NCBI GenBank assembly: GCA_023374045.1
Contig: CM041778.1
Coordinates: forward strand, 285,983,533 to 286,047,532
Direction of reading: 5' to 3'
DNA length: 64,000 nucleotides
From: Limonium bicolor
Taxonomy: Eukaryota > Streptophyta > Magnoliopsida > Caryophyllales > Plumbaginaceae
Shown: one piece after another, positions 11,515-23,141 of the stretch
How the letters are laid out: the number at the start of each line of letters is the position of its first letter
Position numbering within the stretch: position 1 is the stretch's first letter
The notes under the pieces: model-generated
The model's database searches: none
What the model was told of the DNA's origin: nothing
What the model saw: the letters and a program-made list of their open reading frames with translations, nothing else
Position numbers and translations under genes: made by a program

Positions 11515-12257
11515 GAACCTTCAATATCTGTTATCCAATCCCGCCCACACCGAAACCTGAAGAGAGACAGCCATCAGCATCACCGAATTTCCACTGGGCA
11601 ATGTCAGGTTATCCAGCCAGGTAGGTATGATACTTTAAATGGATACCTGACACCGGAAGCACAAATCCACATCATCAGGCGATGCAACGAACTTGGAGCA
11701 GCACCAGGAGGTTTCTACACACCCGAATACCGAGTGGTTCGAAGATGAAGCTGAAGATGATGTGCATGGGTAAGGACTGGAATCCTTACACCAAGTCATA
11801 TCAAGAAGTGCGAGCTGAAGATGAAAGCAACTGTACCAGGTATACCTGAGGAGTTCCTTGCGGTCGTTAACCACGCCGTGGGAATTGCTCAGCAAGTTGA
11901 ATCGGAACCGATTCCGAACGTTAAGGCAGATCTATGTGTTGTGAACTTCTACCAGAAAGGTGGACGGTTGGGGATTACACCAAGATAAGGACGAGTCACC
12001 CGAGTCTCTAAGTAAGGGAGTACCCGTGGTGTCTTGGTCCATTGGTGATACCGCAGTGTTTATATATGGCGAGCAGAAGCGTGGTGACCTCGCAAGGAAG
12101 TTAGTGTTGAAATCAGGTGATGTGTTAATTATGGGTGGACAATCAAGGATGTTATACCACGGTATCAAGAAGATCAAACTGAATACGCACCATCAGCAGT
12201 GTAAATGCCACACATCTGAAACCCGGACGTTTGAATTTGACCTTCAGGCAGTTTTAG
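11515..12257 (+). pseudogene. Element A ALKBH1-like 2OG/Fe(II) dioxygenase, frameshifted
   Basis: This is the same captured gene as in element B (22256-22995) and lies between gag and protease. Proteins of this family oxidatively demethylate nucleic acid bases using 2-oxoglutarate and Fe(II). The reading begins after an acceptor-like acttag at 11514 with GTFNICYPIPP and ends at the tag at 12255-12257. Several single-base shifts split it. The open piece from 11960 still shows LHQDKDES (the HxD iron ligands), the dioxygenase core VVSWSIGDTAVF, and LYHG (distal His). A further shift near 12190 separates the C-terminal arginine motif. Nucleotide similarity to the B copy is high and differences are largely indels, so the gene may be intact in the living plant. 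Confidence 0.85.
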
Positions 12258-12429
12258 CCTTGTGTAATCATGTAACGTATTAAGCCAGTTGTATGCTAAG
12301 GAAGCTATGTTTAACATGTTTACAATGTAACCAACTTATGGTGTAAGGAGTGTGTTATGAATAAGAGATGTTGTTTTGAAGTAAGTCAACGTGTAATACT
12401 GTATACTTATGAAGTTGCAAATGAATTAG

Positions 12430-14340
12430 GCTGTGCACACGGAACGGGAGGTATGCTGAGTGTCTGCAATAAGGCAGAAGCCAGCAAGAGCGGCACAATC
12501 CTCACCGGTACCTTTCCAGTGAATGGCGTGGATGCATCGGTCTTGTTAGACTCTGGGAGCCTCACATACATTATTTCGCTATCGTTTGCGAAGAGGCTGG
12601 GGTTAGACGGTGAAGAGATGCCAGACTTGTAGTCACTCTCCGTCGAAAGAGCGGATCAGATGTACCCGCTACTACCGAGATGTTGTTATACGTATCAGGG
12701 AGGAAGAGTTTCCGATCGACTTGATAGAGTTCGACGGACTTGGTTTTGATGTGATTATCGGGATGAACTGGTTGGAGCGGTACAAGGGCAGGATCCTATG
12801 TGCCGAGCATCGACTGCGCTTCTTCGGGAGTCCATCTGGGGTTACTATATTCATACCGCCAGAGGCCCAGGGAGCCTTCGACACAGATCATCACCGCCAT
12901 GGCCATGTATCGTGAGTTACGACGAGGGAATGATGTATACCTCTGCTATGTCCAGGACATAGAGAGAGACCCTGAGTTTAGCCCAGATGTGCCGGTAGTC
13001 TCGGAGTTTCCTGATGTATTTCCTAAGGAACTGCCGGGCATGCCGCCAGCACGAGAGGTTGGAGTTTGAGATTGATTTGATTCCAGGCAACCGGGCCTAT
13101 TGCGAAGGCACCTTACCGTATGGCTCCAGCAGAGATGACAGAGCTCAAGGAGCAGCTGAGAGACCTACTCGACAAGGGCTTTATCCGCCCTAGTGTTTCA
13201 CCATGGGGAGCGCCGGTCCTCTTCGTGAAGAAGAAGGACGGTAGCCTCCGCTTTGTATTGACTATCGAGAGCTGAATGCAGTTACGGTGAAGAACCGTTA
13301 TCCTTTACCACGCATCGACGACTTATTTGATCAGTTGAGAGGAGCATCAGTGTTCTCAAAGATAGATTTACGATCCGGTTATCATCAGATTGCAGTTAAG
13401 GACGTGATATTGAGAGAAAACAGCGTTCAGAACCAGATATGGACATTATGAGTTTACGGTTATGCCGTTTGGTTTATCCAATGCACCAGCAAAGTTCATG
13501 GACCTAATGAACCGTTTGTTCCAAGATCAGTTGGACAAATCAGTGGTAGTCTCATTGATGACATACTTGTGTATTCGAAATCGAGAGGTGAGCATGAAAG
13601 CCACCTGAGAGATGTGTTGCAAACATTGAGAAAGAATCAGTTGTATGCTAAATTTTCTAAGTGTGAATTTTGGTTGAACAAGTTTCTTTTCTTGGCCATG
13701 TGATTTCTGAGGCTGGGATCGCTGTGGATCCGGCAAAGATAGATGCAGTACGCACCTGGCCTAGGCCGAAGACAGCTACCGACATCGGAGCTTCCTCGGT
13801 CTGGCAGGATACTATAGGCGATTTGTGAGGGACTTCTCCAGTGTCTCGAAGCCGATGACTTCCTTGATGAAAAAGGATGCTCCATTCGAGTGGACAGAGG
13901 ACTGTGAGATTTTTTCAGAGCTTAAGGATGCTCTTGACATCTGCACCAGTTCTGACATTACCAGACGGTCCAGATGGTTGTGAGGTCTATTGCGACGCAT
14001 CAGGGCAGAGGTATGGGTTGTGTGTTGATGCAACACGGGAGGTCGTAGCGTACGGCTCCGACAGCTGAAGAAGAAAGCATTTTGAAGAGAAACTACCCTA
14101 CCCACGATTCCAATTGGGGGTGCCATTGTCTTCATTGAAGATATGGCGACATCATTGTATGGGGTAAGCGTGACATTTATTCTGACCACAAGAGTTTGAA
14201 ATACTTGTTCACTCAGAAAGAGTTGAACATGAGGCAAAGAAGGTGGGTGAATTCTTAAATGATTATGATATCAATTTACAGTACAAGGAAGGGAAGGCGA
14301 ATGTGGTAGCTGACGCATTGAGTCGCCGAGCACACTCTCT
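12430..14340 (+). pseudogene. pol: Element A protease, reverse transcriptase and RNase H (frameshifted)
   Basis: The exon begins after the acceptor-like gaattag at 12429 and is in frame with TGTFPVNGVDAS and the aspartic protease motif DSG (about 12549). It continues through an RFxGxP-like inter-domain region, then RT from about 13080 ([38 protein letters not shown], the F-x-DD catalytic site near 13550). RNase H follows from about 13690 ([16 protein letters not shown] start, DASG near 13995, DHKSLKYL near 14190, the ADALSRR end near 14310). At least ten single-base shifts break the frame. The same domains are longer in the element B copy. Together these enzymes mature Gag-Pol and copy RNA into DNA. 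Confidence 0.88.
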
Positions 14341-15807
14341 CCATTCGCTAGTCTCTCATACTAGCTTGGTTGAAGAGGTGCGGAGTGCTCAGATGACGGA
14401 TCAGTATATGGAGGAGATTAGACAGAAGCTTATTGACGGCACATTCGAGGGTCAGAAGTACGACTTCAGACTCCACGATGATGACCTGATTAGGCTTAAT
14501 GGCCGACTGTGTATACCGAGGAGTAGCGCTGAGTGAAGGAGCGCATACTCAGTGAATCCCATAGTTCTACGACTTTCGATTCACCCTGGAGCTTCAAAGA
14601 TGTATAAGGGTATGAAACGTTATTTTTGGTGGGCTGGAATGAAAAAGGATGTAAATGATTATGTGTTGAGGTGTCTCACTTGTCAGAAGGTCAAGTTTGA
14701 GCACCGACGACCTGGTGGTATGGTGCAGCCAATGCCAGTGCCTGAGTGGAAGTTCCATGACATTTCTATGGACTTTGTAGTAGGGCTTCCGCCTACAAGG
14801 GGAGGTCTGAATATGATTTGGGTTGTTGTAGACCGACTGACCAAGGTGGCTCGATTCATACCGATGAAAGACACCTGGAAAGTGGCTAAGCTTGCAGAGC
14901 TCTTTGATAGAGAGATTGTTAGACATCATGGTGTACCAAAGACGATTGTATCGGACAGAGATACCAGATTCTTATCGAGGTATTGGAGGTCCACACGAGA
15001 AGCACTGGGTACAGAACTGAAATTGAGTACGGCGTTTCACCCACAGACAGATGGTCAGAGTGAGCGCACCATCCAGACGCTTGAGGATATGTTACGTGCA
15101 TGTGCACTTGACTTTCAGACCAGCTGGATTGATAAGTTACATCTGATCGAGTTTAGTTACAACAACAGTTACCATGCTTCGATCAAGATGTCTCCCTTCC
15201 AGGCATTGTACGGTAGACCATGCCGCACGCCTTTATGCTGGGATGAGTCGAGTGAGACGGTCATTATAGGACCAGAGTATCTGGAACAGGTTCAGGCAGA
15301 AGTTCGCCAGATCCGGGCTAACATGAAGGCAGCTCAGGATAGACAGAAGTCGTACGCTGATGTACGCAGACGTGACCTGGAGTTCGCTGTAGGCGATCAG
15401 GTATTTCTTAGGGTATCCCCCATGAAGGAGTGTTTCGTTTTGGCCAGAAAGGCAAGTTGAGCCCAAATATGTGGGGCCTTATGTTGTGACAGAGCGGATA
15501 GGACCAGTAGCTTATAGACTTGATTTACCTGCTGAGCTGGGCAAGGTACATGATGTGTTCCATGTGTCCCAGTTAAGAATATATGTCTCATCCGTCTCAT
15601 GTACTTCAGCCTGAGAGGCTAACCTTAGAGCCGACCATGCGATCAGTGGAGACTCCCGTACGGATTCTGGATACTAAGACTCGAGACACTCGCCATAAGT
15701 CCTTGAGACTGGTGAAGGTCCTCTGGTCTAACCAGGACGTTGAGGAGGCCACTTGGGAGCTGGAAGATAAGATGAAGGCGAAGTACCCATCAATGTTTAC
15801 TTCTTAG
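14243..15807 (+). pseudogene. pol: Element A integrase with chromodomain-like C-terminus
   Basis: Integrase inserts the cDNA into the genome. The longest open piece (14552-15460, 302 codons) has the zinc-binding region (HPG at residue 11, CLTC at 41-44), then the catalytic core with D74, D135 and E171. The spacing D-x60-D-x35-E is canonical. The C-terminal part has GDQVFLRV and, after a frameshift near 15440, a GPY/F-type region, then a tail (15583-15807) with VKVLWSN and EEATWELED, typical of plant chromoviruses. The stop is at 15805-15807. The upstream end is broken by a shift near 14535, where an extra base relative to element B removes the first zinc-finger His from the frame. The core appears catalytically complete. 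Confidence 0.9.
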
Positions 15808-15820
15808 TGTTTATATGTAT

Positions 15821-15855
15821 AGGGTACGGGGCGTACCCTTTTTAAGGGGGTAGAG
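15821..15855 (+). other. Second hairpin-PPT module of element A
   Basis: The inverted repeat agggtac-ggggc-gtaccct lies just after the pol stop and is followed at once by ttttaagggggtagag. B and C have the same unit; C shows compensatory stem changes (attacg / cgtaat). Confidence 0.7.
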
Positions 15856-16052
15856 CCGTTTCGGTTATGGATGTATTCGACATGTATTATATACATTGTC
15901 TATGTTATGTTACAGACCTTAGAGTCTGAATGGTATTATGTGGTTTGGGACCTCGAGTTCCATGTTGTGTAGGTATGTTGTTGATGTTGTTATGGAAGTA
16001 TTGTGTCATAAGTGATTCCCATGTCTTAGAATGTAAGATATGTGGGAAGTAT

Positions 16053-16089
16053 GAACTTTGGGGACAAAGTTCTTTTAAGGGGGGTAGAT
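16053..16089 (+). other. Element A polypurine tract with upstream hairpin
   Basis: gaactttg-ggga-caaagttc forms an 8-bp stem directly before ttttaaggggggtagat, which abuts the 3' LTR at 16090. This is the expected plus-strand primer position. Confidence 0.85.
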
Positions 16090-18923
16090 TGAAATACCCC
16101 AAACCTTAATAAGTGGTTTAAATATTAAATAATAAATTAATAAGACTAAAAAGAGTCTTATAAATATTAGTAAACCATTTAATAAATAGTAAATACAATT
16201 AATTGCCAAAAAAAAAATGGAAAACTGTCTTATAAATGAGTTTTGAATGGCTAAATGTCCATCATTACTCTTTAATTAATATGTGTACTATTTTGTATCA
16301 CATTTGGAAGTTTAAATTAATAAGGAATCAGGAATTTCGCTTCAAAGTGCCTTGTTATTATGAATAGTAACTAAAATAAGCTAGTTTGTAATATATGTTA
16401 GTTATGTAAATAATTGAGCAATAAAGACTAATTAACCCCTTTTATTAAATGTGGGTCGGTTATGCATGCGGTGAGTCACACCCTTGCTAATTGATTGAGT
16501 AAATAAGTGAGTATTTTAAAAAGGCACTATTTGCTTTACGTAGGAAATATCTACAAAAGCAACTACAATCAGTGATTCTCTGAATCCCTCATTCTCTCAT
16601 TTCCTTACTATCTCACGTAGCCATCCCCTTCGCTGCTCTCCTTCACGATCGAACAGCACCACCACAAACATACAACTTCAAATCCTTGTAACTTCTTGCT
16701 CACTTGTCCAAATCTAAAACCGAGACCACCGATCTCTTAGTTTCATCAAGCTCTTCGACTTAGTCCCTTCAAATCTTCAAGAGCTCCACTTTGGTGCCAA
16801 GAGGAATCTCCATGGAAGAGCTTGAGTCCATCTTTTCACGTATTATTATTCTCCTTTGCTTCAAGGTAAGGAAACTCAAAGAAATGGTGTTTCCTCCATG
16901 TTTTATGTTAACCAAAGGTAGCTTAAAATTCCTTTGGAAATAAACTTACGTTGTCTGTTGAAACTACCTAAAGAGCCAAAGGTAAATGACTTAGAAAATG
17001 TTCTCAAAGAGACTAGTAAAAAACATACGTACTGCTGTTTGTATTTGCAGGTGAAAGGCAAATATGTTGTGGGAAATTCAGTGTTTAAGATTTATGCAGT
17101 TTGGAGTGCACTATGTTGTTATGTGGTGTATATTTGGATGAAGTTTTGAGTATAAGGGTGTACGTAAAATCATTTGGGAAGCTATATATTTGGTGGGTGT
17201 AAAAAACTTACGCAGCAGACTTGAAAATGCGAGTACGACGGTTCAGTAGTTTCGGTCCGGGACTTAGGGTCTGGATGAGGTCCCGGACCATATATCAAAA
17301 TTAGTCGAGAATTGTACGTGGTCGTAGGTCCGGGACTTGGTTCTTGTCCAAGGACCCGGACCAATCCCTTAAAACTGTCCGAGAGAATTTGCTTAGAATG
17401 GTCCGGGACTTAGGACCTAGGTGAAGTCCCGGACCACCCCATTAAAAGTAACCGAGGGGATTGTTTAGTATAGGTCCGGGACCTAAGTAAGGGACCAAGT
17501 CCCGGACCACTACGTAAATTTGTTCTAGGATTTTAAACGATGTCTAAAGATGGGGATAAGTCAGAGATGATATTATAAGGTTATATAAGACATGTTAGGG
17601 GAGTTATTATGACATTTTAAAAGGTGTGAAGTTAAAACAAAATGTGGAAAAGGAAATAACTAGAAATGTGAAGTAGTTAATGTTAACGGTGAACTAGTAC
17701 GTTAATTGACCGACGTTACTAAATGTGTTTAGGATTCTCTCAAGGTGGGAACGAGTTGAAGCAAGGACCGAGGTATGGTTTTCTTGCAGTCTGTTGCCTA
17801 CCGGTTTACACCGGCTTGGGTGTTGTTTGCTTTTCTGTGTGTTACGACCTTATAAGACTAAGACATGAAAAGGTTTACAGTTGTTATATATTATGATGTT
17901 GTATTGTTATGACTCCTTTCCTTGGTGTGTCTAACAAGACCTAAACACTTGTTCGTGTGTGACTTAACAAGTTTATTTGTATGATCACTAACAAGTGCTA
18001 ACCGGGGAAATGAGGAGTCCGGTCATGTTCCGGCCACGCGTGTGATGGATGGGAGTCGATGTCTATCCGGTTCGACTCTCTTGGTGTATGTATAGGTTGT
18101 ATTCCAATTTGGTTTCAACTTTCCCTTAGCTTATCCAAAGCTAGTTTACTGACTCACGTCGGGCCACAGGGGCATACGAATGTTGTTTTCGGTGTGCTTG
18201 GGATTACTATATCCGACACGCCTTGGGTTTAAGTTAACCGTTCGATATAACTGGACGGTAACGAGGTTGGTAACGAGCTTAGCATGAGATTGGCATTGAT
18301 CTCTAGGCTCACTATGTATACTAATTATGGTGGAAGGTTCCTTGTGCGAACCGATTTATGGTGTTATGTATTATTGTTGTGCTACGCAATTTCCCTTGCT
18401 AAGCTATGTTATATTTGTTGGATGTTTAAAATGAATGCCATGTTATCATGACAATTGGTTGCGCGTATCCCGGTAGCCGATGGGCTGCGCGTTAACCATA
18501 CCAGCAAAAGGTTGCTGACCCCTTTGGGGGCTCCATATTTTACTGCAGGATGAGGATCGAAGAAGCGGAGTGGCTCTAGATCCTAGGTTGTTGGAATACT
18601 TTTGGATCTTGTAAGATAAATCCGGGATGCGCCTGTGCTCCCGTAGTGTTGTTTATGTGGTACTGTTGTTACAGTGACAGGTGTTTAAGGTTACAGTTGG
18701 TATGTAAAATAAATACTCGGTATGGTTTGGTTATGTTTATGTAAGGATGTTAGGACCTATGCTCGGGAGTCTGATCATCAGACCGGTACACTTGTATTTA
18801 TTCTGCCTAGTTAACCACGTGGGTGGTTAACGGCGTTGTAGCACCATTGCGTTTAGTTAGTGTTAGGATGTTTATTTCCGCTGCGATTTCAGTAGATGGT
18901 AAGTGCGTTGTAGGGGTGTTACA
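16090..18923 (+). repeat. Element A 3' LTR
   Basis: Same length as the 5' LTR (2834 bp) and nearly identical, with differences mostly 1-3 base indels. It contains the palindromic array (17254-17508) and terminal hairpin (18810-18831). It is followed by the cgaat target duplicate and the interrupted element B integrase. Confidence 0.95.
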
Positions 18924-18928
18924 CGAAT

Positions 18929-20236
18929 GAGACATATATTTCTTCAACTGGAACACATGAAATACATCATGTACCTTGCCCAGCTCGGCGGGTACATCAG
19001 TCTGTAAGCTACCGGGCCGATCCGCTCCGTCACAACATATGGCCCCACATATTTCGGGCTCAACTTGCCTTTCTGGCCAAAACGAAACACTCCCTTCATG
19101 GGGGATACTCTCAAGAATACCTGATCGCCCACGGCGAACTCCAGGTCACGTCTACGCACATCTGCGTACGACTTCTGTCTATCCTGAGCTGCCTTCATGT
19201 TAGCCCGGATCTGGCGAACTTCTTGCCTGAACTTGTTCCAGATACTCTGGTCCTATAATGACCGTCTCACTCGACTCATCCCAGCATAATGGCGTGCGGC
19301 ATGGTCTACTGTATAATGCCTGGAAGGGAGACATTTTGATCGAAGCATGGTAACTGTTGTTGTAGCTAAACTCGATCAGATGTAACTTGTCAATCCAGCT
19401 GGTCTGAAAGTCAGTGCACATGCACGTAACATATCCTCAAGTGTCTGGATGGTGCGCTCACTCTGACCATCCGTTTGTGGGTGAAACGCTGTACTCAGTT
19501 TAAGTTCGGTACCCAGTGCTTCTCATGTGGATTTCCAATACCTCGATAAGAATCTGGTATCCCTGTCAGATACAATTGTTTTTGGTACCCCATGGTGCCG
19601 AACAATCTTTCTATCAAAGAGCTCTGCTAGTTTTGCCACTTTCCAGGTGTCCTCATCGGTATGAATCGAGCCACCTTGGTCAGTCGGTCAACAACAACCC
19701 AAATCATATTCAGACCTCCCCTTGTAGGCGGAAGCCCTACTACGAAGTCCATAGAATGTCATGGAACTTCCACTCAGGCACTGGCATTGGCTGTACCATA
19801 CCACCAGGCCGTCGGTGCTCAAACTTGACCTTCTGACAAGTGAGACACCTCAACACATAGTCATTTACATCCTTTTTCATTCCAGTCCACCAAAAATATC
19901 TTTTCATACCCTTATACATCTTTGAAGCTCCGGGGTGAATCGAAGTAGTAGAACAATGGGATTCACTCAATATGCGCTCCTTCAACTCAGCGCTACTCCT
20001 CGGTATACACAATCGGCCATTAAGCCTAATCAGGTCATCATCGTGGAGTCTGAAGTCATACTTCTGACCCTCGAATGTGCCATCAATAAGCTTCTGTCTA
20101 TCTCCATCATGTACTGATCCGTCATCTGAGCACTCCGCACCTCTTCAACCAAGCTAGAATGAGAGACTAGCGAATGGAGAGAGTGTCTCGGCGACTCAGT
20201 GCGTCAGCTACCACATTTGCCTTACCCTCCTTATAT
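18929..20236 (-). pseudogene. pol: Element B integrase (proximal part, interrupted by element A)
   Basis: Read on the minus strand this has the complete zinc-binding region (a first His in SESHCS, then HPGASKMYKG, then CLTCQKVK near 19850), the catalytic core (about 19740 to 19430) and the segment to the GPY-type region ([16 protein letters not shown] near 19010). Single-base changes break the frame around 19740, 19520 and 19420. The gene is cut at 18928 by element A and resumes at 6881. It is closely related to the A integrase over its whole length. Confidence 0.85.
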
Positions 20237-22075
20237 TACAGATTAATGTCGTAGTCGTTTAGAAATTCAACCCACCTTCTTTGTCTCATGTTCAACTCCT
20301 TCAGAGTGAACAAGTACTTTAAACTCTTATGGTCAGAATAAATCATCACACTTACCCCATACAAGTGATGTCGCCATATCTTCAGTACGAAGACAATGGC
20401 CCCCAATTCTAAGTCGTGGGTAGGGTAGTTCTCTTCATGCTTCTTCAGCTGTCGGAGGCGTAAGCTACGACCTTCCCGTGTTGCATCAACACACAATCCA
20501 TACCTCTGCCTGATGCGTCGCAATAGACCTCAAAACCATCTGGACCGTCTGGTAAAGTCAGGACTGGTGTAGATGCCAGAGCATCCTTGAGACTCTGGAA
20601 AGAACTCTCACAGTCGACTGTCCACTCGAATGGTGCATCCTTTTTCATCAAGGAAGTCATCGGCTTCGAGACACTGGAGAAGTCCTTCACAAACCTCCTA
20701 TAATAACCCGCCAGACCGAGGAAGCTCCTGATATCGGTAACTGTCTTCGGCCTAGGCCAGGTGCGCACTGCATCAATCTTTGCCGGATCAACAGCGATCC
20801 CGGCCTCAGAATCACATGACCAAGAAAAGGATACTTGGTTCAACCAAAATTCACACTTTGAAAATTTCGCATACAACTGATTCTTCTCAATGTTTGCAAC
20901 ACACTTCTCAGGTGGCTTTCGTGCTCACCTCTCGATTTCGAGTACACAAGTATATCGTCGATGAAGACTACCACTGACTTGTCCAACTGATCTTGGAACA
21001 AGCGGTTCATTAAGTCCATGAACTTGGCTGGTGCATTGGATAAACCAAACGACATAACCGTAAACTCATAATGTCCATACCTTGTTCTGAATGCTGTCTT
21101 CTCAATATCACTGTCGCGAATAGCAATCTGATGGTATCCAGATCGTAGATCTATCTTGGAGAATACTGATGCTCCCCTCAACTGATCAAATAAGTCGTTG
21201 ATGCGTGGTAAAGGGTAACGGTTCTTCACCGTGACTGCATTCAGCTCTCGATAGTCAATACACAGGCGGAGGCTACCGTCCTTCTTCTTCACGAAGAGGA
21301 CCGGCGCTCCCCATGGTGAAACGCTAGGGCGAATAAACCCCTTGTCGAGTAAGTCTCTCAGCTGCTCCTTGAGCTCTGTCATTTCTGCTGGAGCCATACG
21401 ATAGGGCGCCTTCGCAATTGGTCCGGTGCCCGGAACCAAATCGATCTCAAACTCAACTTCCTGTGCTGGCGGCATGCCCGGCAGTTCCTTAGGAAATACA
21501 TCAGGAAACTCCAACACTTCCGGCACATCAGGACTAAACTCTGGGTCTCTCTCTATGTCCTGGACATAGCAGAGGTATACATCACTCCCTCGTCGCAATT
21601 CACGATACATAGCCATGGCGGTGATGATCTGAGTCGAAGGCTCCCTGGGCCTCTGGCGGTAAGATATGGTAACCCCAGATGGACCCCTAAGAAGCAGATG
21701 ATGCTCGGCACATAGGATTCTGCCCTTGTACCACTCCAACCAGTTCATCCCAATTACATCAAGCCAAGTCCGTCGAACTCTATCAAGTCGATCGGAAATT
21801 CTTCCTCTGATTCTCACAACAACATCTCGGTGGTAGCGGGTACACCTGATCCGCTCTTTCGACGGGAGAGTGACTAGGAAGTCTGGCATCTCATCACCGT
21901 CTAACCCCAGCCTTCGCAAAGGATAGCGAAATAAATGTATGTGAGGCTCCGGAGTCGAACAAGATCGAAGCATCCACACCACTGACTGGAAAGGTACCGG
22001 TGAGGATCGTGCCGCTCTAGCCAGCTTCTGCCTCATTGCAGACACTCAGTATACCTCCCGTTCCGAGAGCACAGC
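20236..22075 (-). pseudogene. pol: Element B protease, reverse transcriptase and RNase H
   Basis: Read on the minus strand, the exon starts after the acceptor-like gaatag at 22076. The protease region carries [10 protein letters not shown] (about 21945). A long open frame (22045-20840) then covers the linker and nearly all of [73 protein letters not shown] and the catalytic [13 protein letters not shown]. RNase H follows in two overlapping frames (20876-20445 and 20523-20236) with [18 protein letters not shown] and SDHKSLKYL. There is an in-frame stop near 22020 (tag where A has aag) and shifts near 21925, 20870 and 20480. The RT is the best preserved in the window. Confidence 0.9.
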
Positions 22076-22255
22076 CTATTCATTGGCAAACTAATAAGTA
22101 TTGGGTACAACACGGTTGATATACTTCAAACAACTCCACTTTATTCATTAACACACTCTTTTTATAACATTCGTTGGCTTATACTGTCGCCATGATTAAC
22201 ACTTACAACATCCTTAACATACACTGATCCAACACATCACATAATTATACAAAGC

Positions 22256-22995
22256 TTAAAACTGTCTGAAGGTCAAATTCAAACGTCCGGGTTTCATGTG
22301 TGTGGCATTGATCACTGCCGACGGTGCGGTATTCAGTTTGATCTTCTTGACGCCATGGTATAGCATCCTTGTCTGCCCTCCCATGATTAACACATCTCCT
22401 GATTTCAACACTAGCTTCTTTGCGAGATCAGCACGCTTCTGCTCGCCATACACAAACACTGCGGTATCACCAATGGACCAAGACACCATGGGTACTCCCT
22501 TACTTAGAGACTCGGGTGACTCGTCCTTGTCTTGGTGTAAACCTAACCGTCCACCTTTCTGGTAGAAGTTCACAATACACAGATCTGCTTTCACATTTGG
22601 AATTGAATTCGTTTCAACTTGCTGAGCAATTTCCACGGCGTGGTTAACGACCGCAAGGAATTCCTCAGGTATACTTGGCACAGCTGCTCCATCTTCCGAA
22701 CGCACTTCTTGATATGTCTTGGTGTAAGGGTTCCAGTCCTTACCCATGCACATCATCTTCAATTTCATCTTTGATCCTCTCGGGTATTCGGGTGTGTAGA
22801 AACCTCCAGGTTTTGCTCCAAGTTCATCGCATCGTCTGATGATATGGATTTGTGCTTCCGGTGTCAGGTATCCATTTAAGAGTACCATACCTGGTTGGAT
22901 GACCTGACATTGTTCCATTGGAAAGTCAGTGATGTCGATGGTAGTTTCTTCAGGGTTTGGTTTGGGTGGGATTGGATAACATATATTGAAGGTTC
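22256..22995 (-). CDS. ALKBH1-like 2-oxoglutarate/Fe(II) dioxygenase captured by element B
   Basis: The open frame has 220 codons from the first Met at 22918, and the same frame extends upstream to an acceptor-like site at 22996, starting GTFNICYPIPP. Residues from Met: PGMVLLNGYL (9-18), GGFYTPEY (38-45), MKLKMMCMGKDW (51-62), NFY at 117-119 (2OG contact), H128-x-D130 and H188 (iron ligands), and the AlkB signature R-x-N-x-T-x-R at 212-218. All catalytic positions are present. It most resembles plant ALKBH1-type proteins, including an upstream FNIC motif like the FDIC of host proteins, from memory of the family. The family removes methyl groups from nucleic acid bases. It sits between gag and protease, on the same strand, where Ty3/Gypsy elements normally have nothing. 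The substrate here is unknown. It is open while the gag and pol around it are broken, and the element A copy supports it. Confidence 0.93.
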
Positions 22996-23141
22996 CTTTA
23001 AGTTTAGAGTTATCTAATTAGACTTTCACCTATACTTTAATTATTTACTCACATGGTTGTTTTTAAAAACTCACTAACACACATGCATGAAATGCGGTAT
23101 GCAATCACTTATTTCATCACTCAATAGTTTTAGGCAGTAAC
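22996..23141 (-). other. Candidate intron between gag and AlkB in element B
   Basis: Donor ccag|gttact at 23141 and acceptor cttaaag|gaacc at 22996 (cttag|gaacc in A), 146 nt with stops in the gag frame. Joining keeps the gag frame into GTFNIC. The pyrimidine tract is weak. The same donor also joins in frame to the pol acceptor at 22076, which would skip AlkB. Confidence 0.5.

Larger units (their letters stand above)
6882..18923 (+). mobile_element. Element A: Ty3/Gypsy chromovirus-like LTR retrotransposon carrying an ALKBH1-like gene
   Basis: A complete 12,042-bp element inserted in element B's integrase gene, in the opposite orientation. Target duplication cgaat lies at 6877-6881 and 18924-18928. 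LTRs are 6882-9715 and 16090-18923, both 2834 bp, with tgaaataccc and gtgttaca ends. The PBS matches the 3' end of tRNA-iMet. The internal order is gag, AlkB-like, protease, RT, RNase H, integrase with a chromodomain-like tail, polypurine tract. It is younger than B, which it interrupts. Its LTRs differ mainly by single-base indels. As assembled, gag, AlkB and pol are all frameshifted, although the integrase core is open. Confidence 0.96.

Noticed and set aside
14683..15107. Minus-strand ORFs overlapping the element A integrase
   Set aside because: They are shadows of the conserved integrase reading frame on the plus strand.
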